A DNA stretch of 53,879 bases from Nannocystis pusilla (lineage in GTDB: Bacteria > Myxococcota_A > Polyangia > Nannocystales > Nannocystaceae): positions 1 through 53,879 of the forward strand of contig NZ_JAIRAU010000025.1 in the NCBI RefSeq assembly GCF_020073745.1, written 5' to 3'. The notes beneath the pieces were generated by a model, which saw only the letters and a program-made list of their open reading frames with translations, was not told the DNA's origin and did no database searches. Of the stretch, positions 29,410 to 38,672 are shown in pieces. Position 1 is the first letter of the stretch. Each line of letters starts with the position of its first letter. The translations under genes were made by a program, and so were the position numbers.

Positions 29410-30485
29410 CCGCTCGCCTCCGCGATCCAGCCGCCGCCGAGCACCCGGTCGCCGTCGTACACCACGGCCGCCTGCCCCGGCGCGGCCGCCTGGACCGGCT
29501 CGACGAAGCGGACGCGCGCGCGGCCGCCGTCGAGCTCGAGCTCCGCCGGCGCCGGCTTGCCGCGGTGGCGGATCTGCACCGACGCGCGCAGCGCCTCGCG
29601 CTCGCCGAGCGGCGCCAGGCGGCGGAAATCGTCGAGCACCAGCGCGTGCGTCTGCAACGATCCTGCGTCGCCGACCACCACCTGGCGGCGCTCCGGGATC
29701 ACGCGCAGCACGTAGCGAGGCGACGAGCCCGGGATCCGCAGCCCGCGGCGCTGGCCGATCGTCACGCGATGGATCCCCGCGTGCGCGCCGAGCACTCGCC
29801 CCTCGGCGTCGACGACCTCGCCGGGCGCCAGCTCGCCGGCGTCGAGGCCCAGCGCCGCCGCGCGCGCCTCGACCACCTCACCGTGATCGCGCCCGCCGAC
29901 GAAGCAAAGCTCCTGGCTGTCGGGCGTGTCGGCGCTCGGTAGCCCGAGCGCGCGGGCGCGCTCCCGGACATGTTCCTTGTGCCATGTCCCGAGAGGAAAC
30001 CGGACCCCCGCCAGCAGCGCCGGCGGCACCGCGAACAGGAAGTAGCTCTGGTCCTTCGCCTCGTCGACCGCCCGCAGCAGCGCCCCGCCCTCCAGGCGCG
30101 CGTAGTGGCCGGTCGCCAGCGCCTCGGCCCCGAGCGCGCGGGCGCGGGCCACCAGCGGGCCGAACTTCACGTGCTCGTTGCAGCGGACGCACGGGTTGGG
30201 CGTGCGGCCGCCGGCGTACTCGCGGGCGAAGTCGTCGATCACGTGGGTCGAGAAGCGCTCCTGCTCGTCGACCGTGTAGTGCGAGATCCCGAGCAGCGCA
30301 CACACGTCGCGCGCCTGATCGATCTCCGCCGGCGAGCAGCACGAGCCGCCGCGGCCCTGGCGTTCGTGGCCGCTGGCGTCGTAGAGGCGCATCGTCAGGC
30401 CGACCACCTCGTGGCCTTGCTCGACCAGCAGCGCCGCCGCCACCGACGAGTCGACCCCGCCGGACATGGCGCAGACGATCCTCAC
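29406..30485 (-). CDS. mnmA: tRNA 2-thiouridylase
   Basis: 359 residues, the usual MnmA length. The PP-loop SGGVDSS (8-14) binds ATP. The catalytic pair is Cys102 (NPCVRCN) and Cys194 (ELCFVGG). The enzyme makes 2-thiouridine at wobble position 34 of tRNA(Lys/Glu/Gln), taking sulfur from a cysteine desulfurase. The adjacent nifS-like gene overlaps its GTG start (GTGA), a fitting sulfur donor. A palindromic repeat copy (29960-30002) encodes LGTWHKEHVRERA inside the otherwise conserved domain. Confidence 0.95.
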   Translation of the reverse strand: MRIVCAMSGGVDSSVAAALLVEQGHEVVGLTMRLYDASGHERQGRGGSCCSPAEIDQARDVCALLGISHYTVDEQERFSTHVIDDFAREYAGGRTPNPCVRCNEHVKFGPLVARARALGAEALATGHYARLEGGALLRAVDEAKDQSYFLFAVPPALLAGVRFPLGTWHKEHVRERARALGLPSADTPDSQELCFVGGRDHGEVVEARAAALGLDAGELAPGEVVDAEGRVLGAHAGIHRVTIGQRRGLRIPGSSPRYVLRVIPERRQVVVGDAGSLQTHALVLDDFRRLAPLGEREALRASVQIRHRGKPAPAELELDGGRARVRFVEPVQAAAPGQAAVVYDGDRVLGGGWIAEASG

Positions 30486-31672
30486 GGCGTCACCTCGCGC
30501 CAGTCGCCGCCGCCCTCGGCGCCGCGGACGCGCGCGATCGCCTCGGGCAGCGCGGCCAGCAGCGCGTCGACGTCGTCCTCCGTGTTGCCGACCCCGAACG
30601 AGATCCGCAGCGCCGAGCGGGCCGCGGCCGGCGCCAGCCCGAGCGCCAGCAGCACCGGCGACGGCTCCGGCGTGCCCGAGCTGCAGGCCGCGCCGTACGA
30701 CACCGCGATCCCGGCGAGGTCGAGGTTCATCGCCAGTAGCTGCGCGTCGCAGCCGTGGAAGCCGGCGCTGACGGTGTTGCCGACCCGGCGCTCGCGGTCG
30801 CCGTGGACTGTCACGTCGGACATGTTCGAAAGGCCAGCTCGCAACCGGTCGGCGAGCGCGGCCACGTGGGTGTGGCGCGCCGCCAGCTCGGTCGCGGCCA
30901 GCTGAGCCGCGAGGCCGAAGCCGGCGATGGTGGCGACCGGTTCGGTGCCGGCCCGGCGCCCGCGCTCTTGCTGGCCGCCGAGGAGCAGCGGGTCGAGCGC
31001 CAGCCGGCGGCGGTGGACCAGCGCGCCAGCCCCCTTCGGGCCGTAGATCTTGTGGCTGCTGACGCTGAGCAGGTCGAGATCCCAGGCGTGAAAGTCGAGC
31101 GGCAGCTTGCCGAACGCCTGGACCGCGTCGCAGTGGAACAGCGCGTGCGGCGCGAGTTCGCGCACGACGCGGACCAGCGAGGGGATGTCGTAGGCGTTGC
31201 CGAGCACGTGATTTGCGGCAGCGAGCGAGACAACTCCGGTCTCCGGGTTCTCCCGGAGGGCGGCGCGCAGCGCGTCGGCCTCGATCCGTCCGGCGGCGTC
31301 GACCGCGACCAGCGCCAGCGGATGGCCTTCCCGGGTCAGGCGACGCGCCGCGGCCAGCACCGCCGGGTGCTCGAGCGGCGAGGTCAGCACCCCTGCGGGG
31401 CGTCCGGCGGCCCGCAGCGCCCGCGCCGCCCCGAGCAGCGCCAGGTTGTCGGCCTCGGTGCCCCCGGACGTGAACGTGACCTCGAGCGCCTCGGCGCCGA
31501 GCGCCCGAGCGACCGCCCGGCGCGCCTGCTCGACGACGGCCCGGGCGCGCTGCCCGGTGCTGTGTACGCTGGCCGGGTTCCCCTGAAGGAGGGGATCGGC
31601 CAAGGCGGCGATAACAGCGTCCCGCACCCGGGCATCGAGGGGTGTCGTGGCGTTGTGGTCGAGGTAGCGCAC
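30482..31672 (-). CDS. Cysteine desulfurase (NifS/IscS type)
   Basis: 396 residues, a PLP fold-type I enzyme. The internal-aldimine lysine is K208 in SSHKIYGPKG, with cofactor contacts H102, D182 and Q185. The catalytic Cys330 sits in ACSSGTPEPSPV, typical of the class I (IscS/NifS) loop. It strips sulfur from cysteine, probably for MnmA encoded next. A repeat copy at 30808-30840 encodes LSNMSDVTVHGD in a surface region. It starts at a GTG with TATAGC 8 nt upstream. Confidence 0.93.
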   Translation of the reverse strand: MRYLDHNATTPLDARVRDAVIAALADPLLQGNPASVHSTGQRARAVVEQARRAVARALGAEALEVTFTSGGTEADNLALLGAARALRAAGRPAGVLTSPLEHPAVLAAARRLTREGHPLALVAVDAAGRIEADALRAALRENPETGVVSLAAANHVLGNAYDIPSLVRVVRELAPHALFHCDAVQAFGKLPLDFHAWDLDLLSVSSHKIYGPKGAGALVHRRRLALDPLLLGGQQERGRRAGTEPVATIAGFGLAAQLAATELAARHTHVAALADRLRAGLSNMSDVTVHGDRERRVGNTVSAGFHGCDAQLLAMNLDLAGIAVSYGAACSSGTPEPSPVLLALGLAPAAARSALRISFGVGNTEDDVDALLAALPEAIARVRGAEGGGDWREVTP

Positions 31673-31680
31673 CCACGGCG

Positions 31681-31686
31681 GCTATA
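31681..31686 (-). promoter_or_regulatory. -10-like TATAGC, 8 nt before the nifS-mnmA-rnc operon
   Basis: A hexamer at leaderless spacing upstream of the GTG start of the operon's first gene. Confidence 0.4.
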
Positions 31687-31726
31687 GCACGAGGCCCGGC
31701 GCGTGCGGCCCGTTTACGCCGGCTTG

Positions 31727-31755
31727 TTGACGCGACGGGCTCCGGCGTTGAATCA
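31727..31755 (+). promoter_or_regulatory. Possible promoter of the MshEN-type gene
   Basis: TTGACG (31727-31732) and GAATCA (31750-31755) are separated by 17 nt, upstream of the GTG at 31765. The -35 is good and the -10 is weak. Confidence 0.35.
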
Positions 31756-31764
31756 TCACAGCGC

Positions 31765-33801
31765 GTGAGTCTCCTCGGGACCATGATGGTGAGAGCGGGC
31801 CTGCTCTCCGACGAGCAGTTAGCCGCGGTACAGGCCACGAGCGCCGAGCGCAAGCTCTCCTTCGTCGAAGCACTGCTTTCGCACAGCTTCGCCGATGAAG
31901 ACAGCGTCGTCGGTTTCCTTCACAGCAAGCTGATGATCCCCAAGGTGGGCGCCAGCATCCTCGACGGTGTCGACCGCGTCGCGCTCGATCGGATCCCGGG
32001 CGACCTGGCCGCGCGCCACGCCGTCCTGCCGATCTCGAGCGACGAGACCGGCAACCTCACCCTGGCGATGGTCGACCCGACCGACATGAAAGCGGTCGAC
32101 GCCATCTCCGCGCACACCGGCGCGTACCTGGTCCGCGCGGTCGCTCCGCTGCGAGTCATCCGCTCCGCGATCGCCCACCACTACGGCATCCCCGCGCCGA
32201 TCCTGCCCTCGCTGCAGGCGACCCAGCCGGCCCCCGCGGTCGGCAAGGGCGGCTCCGTACCTGTCTCGAGCGCCAGCTCGAGTCGCCCCGCCCCGGCCGC
32301 CGTGATCACCGTCCCCACGGTGAGTCCGCCGACGATCGCCGCGCCGAGCGTCGGCCCGCCCAACGGCGCGCCGGTCGTCACGCCGCCGGTCGTCGAGCCC
32401 GCGCCGGCCAGCGCTCCCGCGGGGACCGGCCACCGTCCCTCGGCGCCGAGCGGCGCCGCGATCCGCCCCGCCGCCGTGCTCCAGCCCTCGGCCGTGCTCA
32501 TGCCCGGCGCCCCGCGGCCCGCGGCCGTGCTCCCGGCCGCCGCCTTCGCGCCCTCGCCGTACGGCATCCCGGCCCAGCCGGCCGCCCCCGTGAGCCCGCC
32601 GGTGGTCGCCGCACCTGTCGCGGCGCCCACGGTACCTGTCCCTCCGGTCAGCCCGCCCTCCGGCGCCGTCACCCAGACCCAGGGCTCCGCGAGCCTCGCC
32701 GCGGCGGTCGTCGCTCCCGCGGTCCCCGCCCCCGCCGGCAACGCCGCGAGCCTTCAGCCGCCGCCCGCCGCCGCGCCCGGGGCACCTGTCCCTCCGGCCA
32801 GCCCGCCCGCCGGCACCACGACCCAGCCGTTCGCCTCCTCGAGCGTCGTCCAGCCGCCCGTCGCTGCACCTGTCCCTTCGGTCAGCCCGCCCGCCGGCAG
32901 CGCCACCCAGGCGTTCGCTTCGGGCGTCCTGAGCGGTGCGGCCGCGCCCGCGGTCGCGCCGGCCACACCTGTCTCTTCGGCCAGCACGACGCCGGCCGCG
33001 GCGCCCGACGCGGCGAAACCGTCGTCGGCGCAGACCGTCCCGGTGTTCTCCGGCGCCATGGCCACCTTGCGCCCGGCCGAGGAGGTCGACAGCTCGCGCG
33101 GGCACACCGAGCCCGGCAACGACGACGCCGCCGACACGCTCGCCGGCGGGGCGCGGCCGTCCGACGACCTCGACATCCCGCTCGACGATCTCGAGACCAG
33201 CGATCGCGACGGTGGTTCCGCCGCCGATTCGGGGATCCAGCGCAACTTCGACGCCGCCAAGACGCAGACCTGGATCCCGCCCAGCTTCACCGCGGCCAAC
33301 GAGATCATCCCGCTCTCGCCCGAGGCGTTCCACCGTCTGCTGCCGCGCTTCGCCACCGTCAAGTCGCGCGACGAGGTCACCGACCTGCTGCTCGATTTCC
33401 TCGCCGAGGGCTTCTCGCGGGTCATCATGTTCGTCCACGTCAAGGGCGAGATCCGCGGCCGTGACGCGCGCGGCGAGGACCTCCTGGTCGAGGCCGTGCG
33501 CCAGATCCGGATCCCCGCCGGCGGCCCCTCGGTGTTCTCCGGCGTGATCGAGCGCCGCGCCCCCTACTTCGGCTCGATGCGCACCGACACCCCGATCGAC
33601 GCCGCGTTCTTCTCGGCGCTCGGCGGCGTCGAGGGCGTCATCCTCGTGCTCCCGGTCCTCCTGCGCGACAAGGTCCCGCTGATCGTGTTCGCCTCGGGAT
33701 CGAGCAACCCGGTCGACCCACGCAGCCTGCACGAGCTGACCCACGAGGTCGCCGCCGCGCTCGAGCGCATCATCGTGCTCGAGAAGGCGCGCGGCAAGTG
33801 A
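31765..33801 (+). CDS. MshEN-domain protein with Pro-rich linker and GAF-like C-terminus
   Basis: 678 residues. The N-terminal about 140 residues match the GspE/MshEN N-terminal domain (MMVRAGLLSDEQLAAV, then LPISSDETGNLTLAMVDPTD), a c-di-GMP-binding fold in related secretion ATPases; no ATPase domain follows. Residues about 150-450 are a Pro/Ala/Val linker in which repeat-like DNA (CACCTGTCCCTCCGGTCAGC and relatives near 32635, 32785, 32867 and 32966) encodes PVPPVSPPSG-type units. The C-terminal about 200 residues look GAF-like (FATVKSRDEVTDLLLDFLAE, then GVILVLPVLLRDKVPLIVFA). Possibly a second-messenger-responsive type IV pilus or motility regulator (inference). An ATG at 31783 is an alternative start. 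Confidence 0.75.
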   Translation: MSLLGTMMVRAGLLSDEQLAAVQATSAERKLSFVEALLSHSFADEDSVVGFLHSKLMIPKVGASILDGVDRVALDRIPGDLAARHAVLPISSDETGNLTLAMVDPTDMKAVDAISAHTGAYLVRAVAPLRVIRSAIAHHYGIPAPILPSLQATQPAPAVGKGGSVPVSSASSSRPAPAAVITVPTVSPPTIAAPSVGPPNGAPVVTPPVVEPAPASAPAGTGHRPSAPSGAAIRPAAVLQPSAVLMPGAPRPAAVLPAAAFAPSPYGIPAQPAAPVSPPVVAAPVAAPTVPVPPVSPPSGAVTQTQGSASLAAAVVAPAVPAPAGNAASLQPPPAAAPGAPVPPASPPAGTTTQPFASSSVVQPPVAAPVPSVSPPAGSATQAFASGVLSGAAAPAVAPATPVSSASTTPAAAPDAAKPSSAQTVPVFSGAMATLRPAEEVDSSRGHTEPGNDDAADTLAGGARPSDDLDIPLDDLETSDRDGGSAADSGIQRNFDAAKTQTWIPPSFTAANEIIPLSPEAFHRLLPRFATVKSRDEVTDLLLDFLAEGFSRVIMFVHVKGEIRGRDARGEDLLVEAVRQIRIPAGGPSVFSGVIERRAPYFGSMRTDTPIDAAFFSALGGVEGVILVLPVLLRDKVPLIVFASGSSNPVDPRSLHELTHEVAAALERIIVLEKARGK

Positions 33802-33821
33802 TCCGCTGAACGCGTGGCCCG

Positions 33822-33956
33822 AGGGACATGTCCCGAAGGCCACGCACCCGCCGTGTCCGGGCCCGACGCCTGTCCGTTCGGACCTGTCTCTTCGGACCTA
33901 TCCGTTCAGACCTGTTCGATCGGACCTATTCGTTCGGACCTGTCCCATCGAGCGAG
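33822..33956. repeat. 14-bp palindromic tandem array between convergent genes
   Basis: After two hairpins, a run of at least six 14-bp units follows (ACCTGTCCGTTCGG, ACCTGTCTCTTCGG, ACCTATCCGTTCAG, ACCTGTTCGATCGG, ACCTATTCGTTCGG, ACCTGTCCCATCGA). This is the clearest example of the ACCTGTCC subtype. Confidence 0.85.
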
Positions 33957-34024
33957 CGCGCATCGCCCCGGGACGGACAGGCTCCGTCCCGCGAGCGAAC
34001 CCTTCGGTCGCCCGACCTGCCCGC

Positions 34025-34948
<924 letters not shown>

Positions 34949-35006
34949 CGACCCGAACAGCCGCGTCGGTTCGACAGTGTCGGTTCCGGAGGGTCGTGCG
35001 GACGAA

Positions 35007-35618
35007 TCAGTCACTGGCCTTGCTCCCGGGCGCCTCGGGGCGCAAAAGCTCGAAGCGATCCGACGTGCGAGTGTACGCGATCCCGCCGAGGCGACCGATC
35101 GACCGCAATTCAGCCGGGTCGATCGGCAGCAGACGGCCTCGCGCGTCGCGCCGCAGCAGTTCGCTGGCGACGGCGAAATGCAGCACCTCGGCCACCACCA
35201 GCGTGGTCGAAGGCTTGCCGGGGGCGCCGACCCCCAGCGGCAGCGCGTGGACGAGCTTGCACTCGAGACAGGCGAGCGCACCCGCCACGCGAGGAGGCGC
35301 AACGACCGCAGCCGGCTCGGCCGCGATTCCGCACGCCTCCCACTCCGAGGTCTCCGGCGGAAACGCCGCCGACGTCGCGTTCATCGCCGCCGCGTGCGCG
35401 TCGGTGACGTGGTTGATCACCATCTCCCGCGTCGCCAGCACGTTCGCCAGCGTGTCCTTCATCCGCCCGTCGGGCCACCAGGCGACGCTGAACACGACCA
35501 TCGGCGGGCGCGAGCAGACCGCCTGGTAGTAGCTGAACGGCGCCAGGTTGCGGCGGCCGTCGCTGCTCACGCTCGACACCCACGCGATCGGCCGCGGCGC
35601 GACCAGGTCGGTCATCAA
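35007..35618 (-). CDS. Flavin reductase-like (FMN-binding split barrel) protein
   Basis: 203 residues from the TTG at 35618 (ATG at 35615). The family signature is DLVAPRPIAWVSSVSSDGRR, followed by NLAPFSYYQAVCSRPPMVVF, the FMN-binding barrel of NADH:flavin oxidoreductases. Homologues carry about 20 more N-terminal residues ending YRL(M/L)T. That stretch is present upstream here (SVHTEIPAPNLGVAETYRLM), but no ATG, GTG or TTG lies between it and a TAG at 35682-35684, so the annotated start may cut the protein short. It is probably cotranscribed with mvaB. Confidence 0.8.
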   Translation of the reverse strand: MMTDLVAPRPIAWVSSVSSDGRRNLAPFSYYQAVCSRPPMVVFSVAWWPDGRMKDTLANVLATREMVINHVTDAHAAAMNATSAAFPPETSEWEACGIAAEPAAVVAPPRVAGALACLECKLVHALPLGVGAPGKPSTTLVVAEVLHFAVASELLRRDARGRLLPIDPAELRSIGRLGGIAYTRTSDRFELLRPEAPGSKASD

Positions 35619-35753
35619 CCGGTAGGTCTCGGCGACGCCGAGGTTCGGCGCGGGGATCTCGGTGTGGACGGAGATGCTCTTCTAGTTAGCAGAAAAGCGC
35701 GCCCGTCTTGCGCGGCAGATCCGTCTGGACCCTCACATCGTCGCGCTCGCCGG

Positions 35754-37331
35754 TCACCTGACCGAAGGGACAGACTCCGCCGCCCCGCGCACGAAGCCTC
35801 GCCCGTCGTCCTCGACCGTGCGGAACACCACCAGCATCCCGCGGTTCGACATCGTGTAGAAGCGCCTCAGTTCGCCGTCGTAGACCGGCGGACCGGAGAT
35901 CCCGCTGCCGGTGTTGAGGTTGGCGAGGTACTCGCCGGTCTCGACGTCGTAGGCGAGCAGGCCGTCGTCGGAGTGCGCCACGAAGGCGATGTCGCCGACG
36001 ACCAGCGGCGTCTGCACGAAGCCCGGGTTGAGCTGCTGCCGCCAGCGCACGCGTCCGCCGTGCTCGAGCGCGAACACGCCTTCGAGCGCCGAGGCCACGA
36101 TCATGAGCCCGCGCGGTCCCGCGACCACCGTGCCCGCCCCGCGCAGCGGCCGATACCAGCGCTCGAGCCCGTCGGCCAGCGCCAGCCCGTACACGCCGGT
36201 GCTCTGCCCGGTGACCACCAGCTCGCCGCGGTCGAGGAGGATGAGCGGAGTGCCGTCGGAGTCGACGAAGTCGCCGCCCGCCGGCGGCGCCGCGTTCGCC
36301 AGCCACAGCGGCTCACCCGACTGCGCTCCGATCGCCGCGACCTTGCCGTTGCTGAAGCCCGTGAAAATTGTCCCGGCCGGCGGCGTGCTCGGGCCTGCCT
36401 CTGCGGCGCCGCTCGCCGGAGCCGCGCCGCCCTCGCCCGAATTCACCGGCTCGACCGGCGCGCCCGCCGAGCCCGACTTCGCCGGTTCACTCGCCGCGGC
36501 CGAGCTCGACTTCGCCGGTTCACTCCCCGCGGCCGAGCCCGACTTCGCCGGTTCACTCGCCGCGGCCGAGCCCGACGGCGCCGGCTCGCGCTCCACCGCC
36601 TCGGCGGGTTCGATGTCGCCGTCGCCGGTCTCGCCGCCCTCGCCCTCCTCGCCCGGCATCACTTCGGCCGCGATCCTGCTCGCGTCCGCAGCCGGCTCGA
36701 TGGTCTGCGCCACCACGCCCTCGCCCTCGAGGTACGAAAGCCCCGCGTGCCCGTGGACCGTGAACTCGGTCGGGTACGGCTGCTCGTACTGCCAGCGCCA
36801 CGCGCCGGTCTTCAGCTCGAGCGCGAACACCTGGTCGCGCGAGTTGACGACGAACACCGTGCCCCCGCGGATGAGCGGCTCGTTGCGGACGGTCCCGAGC
36901 GTCGCGTAGCTCCAGCGCGTCTTGCGGGTCTCGAGCTCGATCGCCAGCAGGTCGCCGTTGTCGGTCCCGAGCAGCATCAGTTCGCCGTCGGGCGACAGCT
37001 TCGGCACGCTCGAGATGGCCCCGGGGAACTGCTGCTCCCACGCGACCTCGCCGGTCTCCATCGACAGCGCCAGCAGCGAGCCCCCGCGCGTGCCGACGTA
37101 GATCAGGCGTCGCCCCGGATCGGGCGCCACCCCGGCGAACTCGTCGGGGTTGAGCACGCCGTAGTCGTGCAGCGCGATCTGCTGCACGCGCGCCAGCTCG
37201 AGGTTCGCGCGCGCCCCGGGCGACAGCTCCGGGTGCGGCATCACCGTGCGGGCCTCGCCCGCACATGCCCCCAAGGACATGGCCAGGGTGACATGTCCCC
37301 AAAGACAGCAGGCGAGGACCGGGCGGCTCAC
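35754..37331 (-). CDS. BamB-like PQQ beta-propeller lipoprotein
   Basis: 525 residues from a GTG overlapping the upstream stop (GTGA). The lipoprotein signal ends SLGAC (Cys23). PQQ-type blades repeat as YVGTRGGSLLALSMETGEVA, LLGTDNGDLLAIELETRKTR and FVAHSDDGLLAYDVETGEYL, as in the outer-membrane assembly factor BamB. A long acidic/Ser-Ala linker with three 33-bp tandem repeats (EPAKSGSAAAS units, 36475-36573) splits the propeller. The gene follows a YfgM-like TPR gene, the same pairing seen in many Proteobacteria. The signal peptide itself (CLWGHVTLAMSLGACAGEA) is encoded by palindromic repeat DNA at 37258-37312. Confidence 0.82.
   Translation of the reverse strand: MSRPVLACCLWGHVTLAMSLGACAGEARTVMPHPELSPGARANLELARVQQIALHDYGVLNPDEFAGVAPDPGRRLIYVGTRGGSLLALSMETGEVAWEQQFPGAISSVPKLSPDGELMLLGTDNGDLLAIELETRKTRWSYATLGTVRNEPLIRGGTVFVVNSRDQVFALELKTGAWRWQYEQPYPTEFTVHGHAGLSYLEGEGVVAQTIEPAADASRIAAEVMPGEEGEGGETGDGDIEPAEAVEREPAPSGSAAASEPAKSGSAAGSEPAKSSSAAASEPAKSGSAGAPVEPVNSGEGGAAPASGAAEAGPSTPPAGTIFTGFSNGKVAAIGAQSGEPLWLANAAPPAGGDFVDSDGTPLILLDRGELVVTGQSTGVYGLALADGLERWYRPLRGAGTVVAGPRGLMIVASALEGVFALEHGGRVRWRQQLNPGFVQTPLVVGDIAFVAHSDDGLLAYDVETGEYLANLNTGSGISGPPVYDGELRRFYTMSNRGMLVVFRTVEDDGRGFVRGAAESVPSVR
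37258..37312. repeat. Palindromic repeat forming the signal-peptide codons of the BamB-like gene
   Basis: CATGTCC/GGACATG-type units cover the hydrophobic core and lipobox of the signal peptide, a case of repeat DNA used as essential coding sequence. Confidence 0.65.
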
Positions 37332-38227
37332 GGGGTCGGTGCTCCTGGGGGGGCGTCCATCACCTGGATCGGCGACTCGGGCGCGGGCTCGCCGGCGAGC
37401 GCCTTGGGATCGAGCTCCTCGAGCCGCTTGCGCACCTCGTTCTGGGCGATCGACGGCTGCTGCAGCGGGTACTCGGCGATGTACTGGCGGTACACCTCGA
37501 GCGCCGCCTCCGTCTTGCCCTGACGCTCGAGGATCCGGCCCTTCTGCCACAGCGCCATGTCGCGGTAGAACGCGCCCTTCTGCCCGGCCAGCGTCTCGAG
37601 CTCCGCGAGCGCGCCGTCGAGGTCGTTCTGGGCCTCGCGCGCGAACGCCAGCCCCTCGCGGGCCGAGAAGATAAGCGGATGCCCTGCCCCGGCCTTGCCG
37701 AGGAACTCGCGGTACAGCGCCTCGGCGCCGGCCGGGTCGCCCGCGCGGAGCAACCCGGTGGCGCGCACCAGCGTGCCGGCCAGCGCCGCGTCGCTCCCGG
37801 CCGCCGACGCGTCGAGCCCGTCGAGCGCCTTGTTGACCGCCGCGGTCCGCTCCGCCTCGTCCTTGACGATCGGCGCGACCGGCTTGCCCTTGTTGGCCCC
37901 GAGCAGCAGCGCCGGATCGCCGACCTCGGCCTCCGACTCGTAGCGCGCCGCCGTGGCCAGCTGGCGCGTCGCCTGGGCCGACGCCGTCTGCCGGCTGTTG
38001 TAGACGACGATGATGCCGACGAGCACCGCCAGCACCGCGATCACGCCGCCGATCACCAGCGGTCCGCGAGCCCTCGCGGTGCGACCTGCTTGCTTCACGC
38101 CGGTGACGAAAGCGTCCTCCTGCGGGCCGGCGTCACCACCACGGCGCTTGCTGCGGCTGTGGTCCCACGTCGGCAGCTCCATGCGCACGTTCTGCCCGGT
38201 CGCCGGCGCCTTGTCTTCTTCGCTCAC
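37328..38227 (-). CDS. YfgM-like membrane-anchored TPR protein
   Basis: 299 residues: a cytoplasmic N-terminus, one transmembrane helix (VIGGVIAVLAVLVGIIVVYN, about 58-77), and a periplasmic TPR-like domain (GDPAGAEALYREFLGKAG, NDLDGALAELETLAGQKG, GKTEAALEVYRQYIAEYP). It resembles YfgM, the BamB-adjacent chaperone-associated protein, and is encoded directly upstream of a BamB-like gene with a 4-bp overlap. It probably helps outer-membrane protein assembly. Confidence 0.78.
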   Translation of the reverse strand: MSEEDKAPATGQNVRMELPTWDHSRSKRRGGDAGPQEDAFVTGVKQAGRTARARGPLVIGGVIAVLAVLVGIIVVYNSRQTASAQATRQLATAARYESEAEVGDPALLLGANKGKPVAPIVKDEAERTAAVNKALDGLDASAAGSDAALAGTLVRATGLLRAGDPAGAEALYREFLGKAGAGHPLIFSAREGLAFAREAQNDLDGALAELETLAGQKGAFYRDMALWQKGRILERQGKTEAALEVYRQYIAEYPLQQPSIAQNEVRKRLEELDPKALAGEPAPESPIQVMDAPPGAPTP

Positions 38228-38672
38228 CGGGGCTGTCTACCGGGCCCCCGCGGCTTTGTCCACCGGGCCCGCCGCGGCCCGCCCTGCGCCCACGCCGGAC
38301 CACCTTGGACCGCGCCGCCGCGCTCCGCGCCGGTCCTGCGGCCGCCTCAGCGGGTCATGCCACGGGCCAGGCCGCTCGCGCGATTTGCGCAGATCCTCGG
38401 AGCCGTGGATCGCCGCCCGCCTGGCGGTCCCTGGCACGCGATCCGCTCCCGACCCTCGCCCGGCTGCTCCGTCGGATCATCGTTTCAACCATGCGCAGGA
38501 CGGGAGCGGTGCGCTCTCGGCATGTCCCATGGAACATGTCCTCAAGACCACAAGATGCGGGCCGCCGCCCACCGATCCTGTGGGCGAGGAATCCTGGCGA
38601 TGTCTCCCAGATCCCGCCCCGCCCGGGCCCGGAACGGGCGTCGCTCGCTCGGCCTCGTGGTACGATGGTCGT
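38228..38672. other. 445-bp divergent gap
   Basis: It holds one palindromic repeat unit (38520-38546, CATGTCCCATGGAACATG) and a -10-like hexamer at its right edge. No gene is supported. Confidence 0.55.
38661..38666 (+). promoter_or_regulatory. -10-like TACGAT, 6 nt before the GTG at 38673
   Basis: A TANNNT hexamer at leaderless spacing. Confidence 0.4.
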
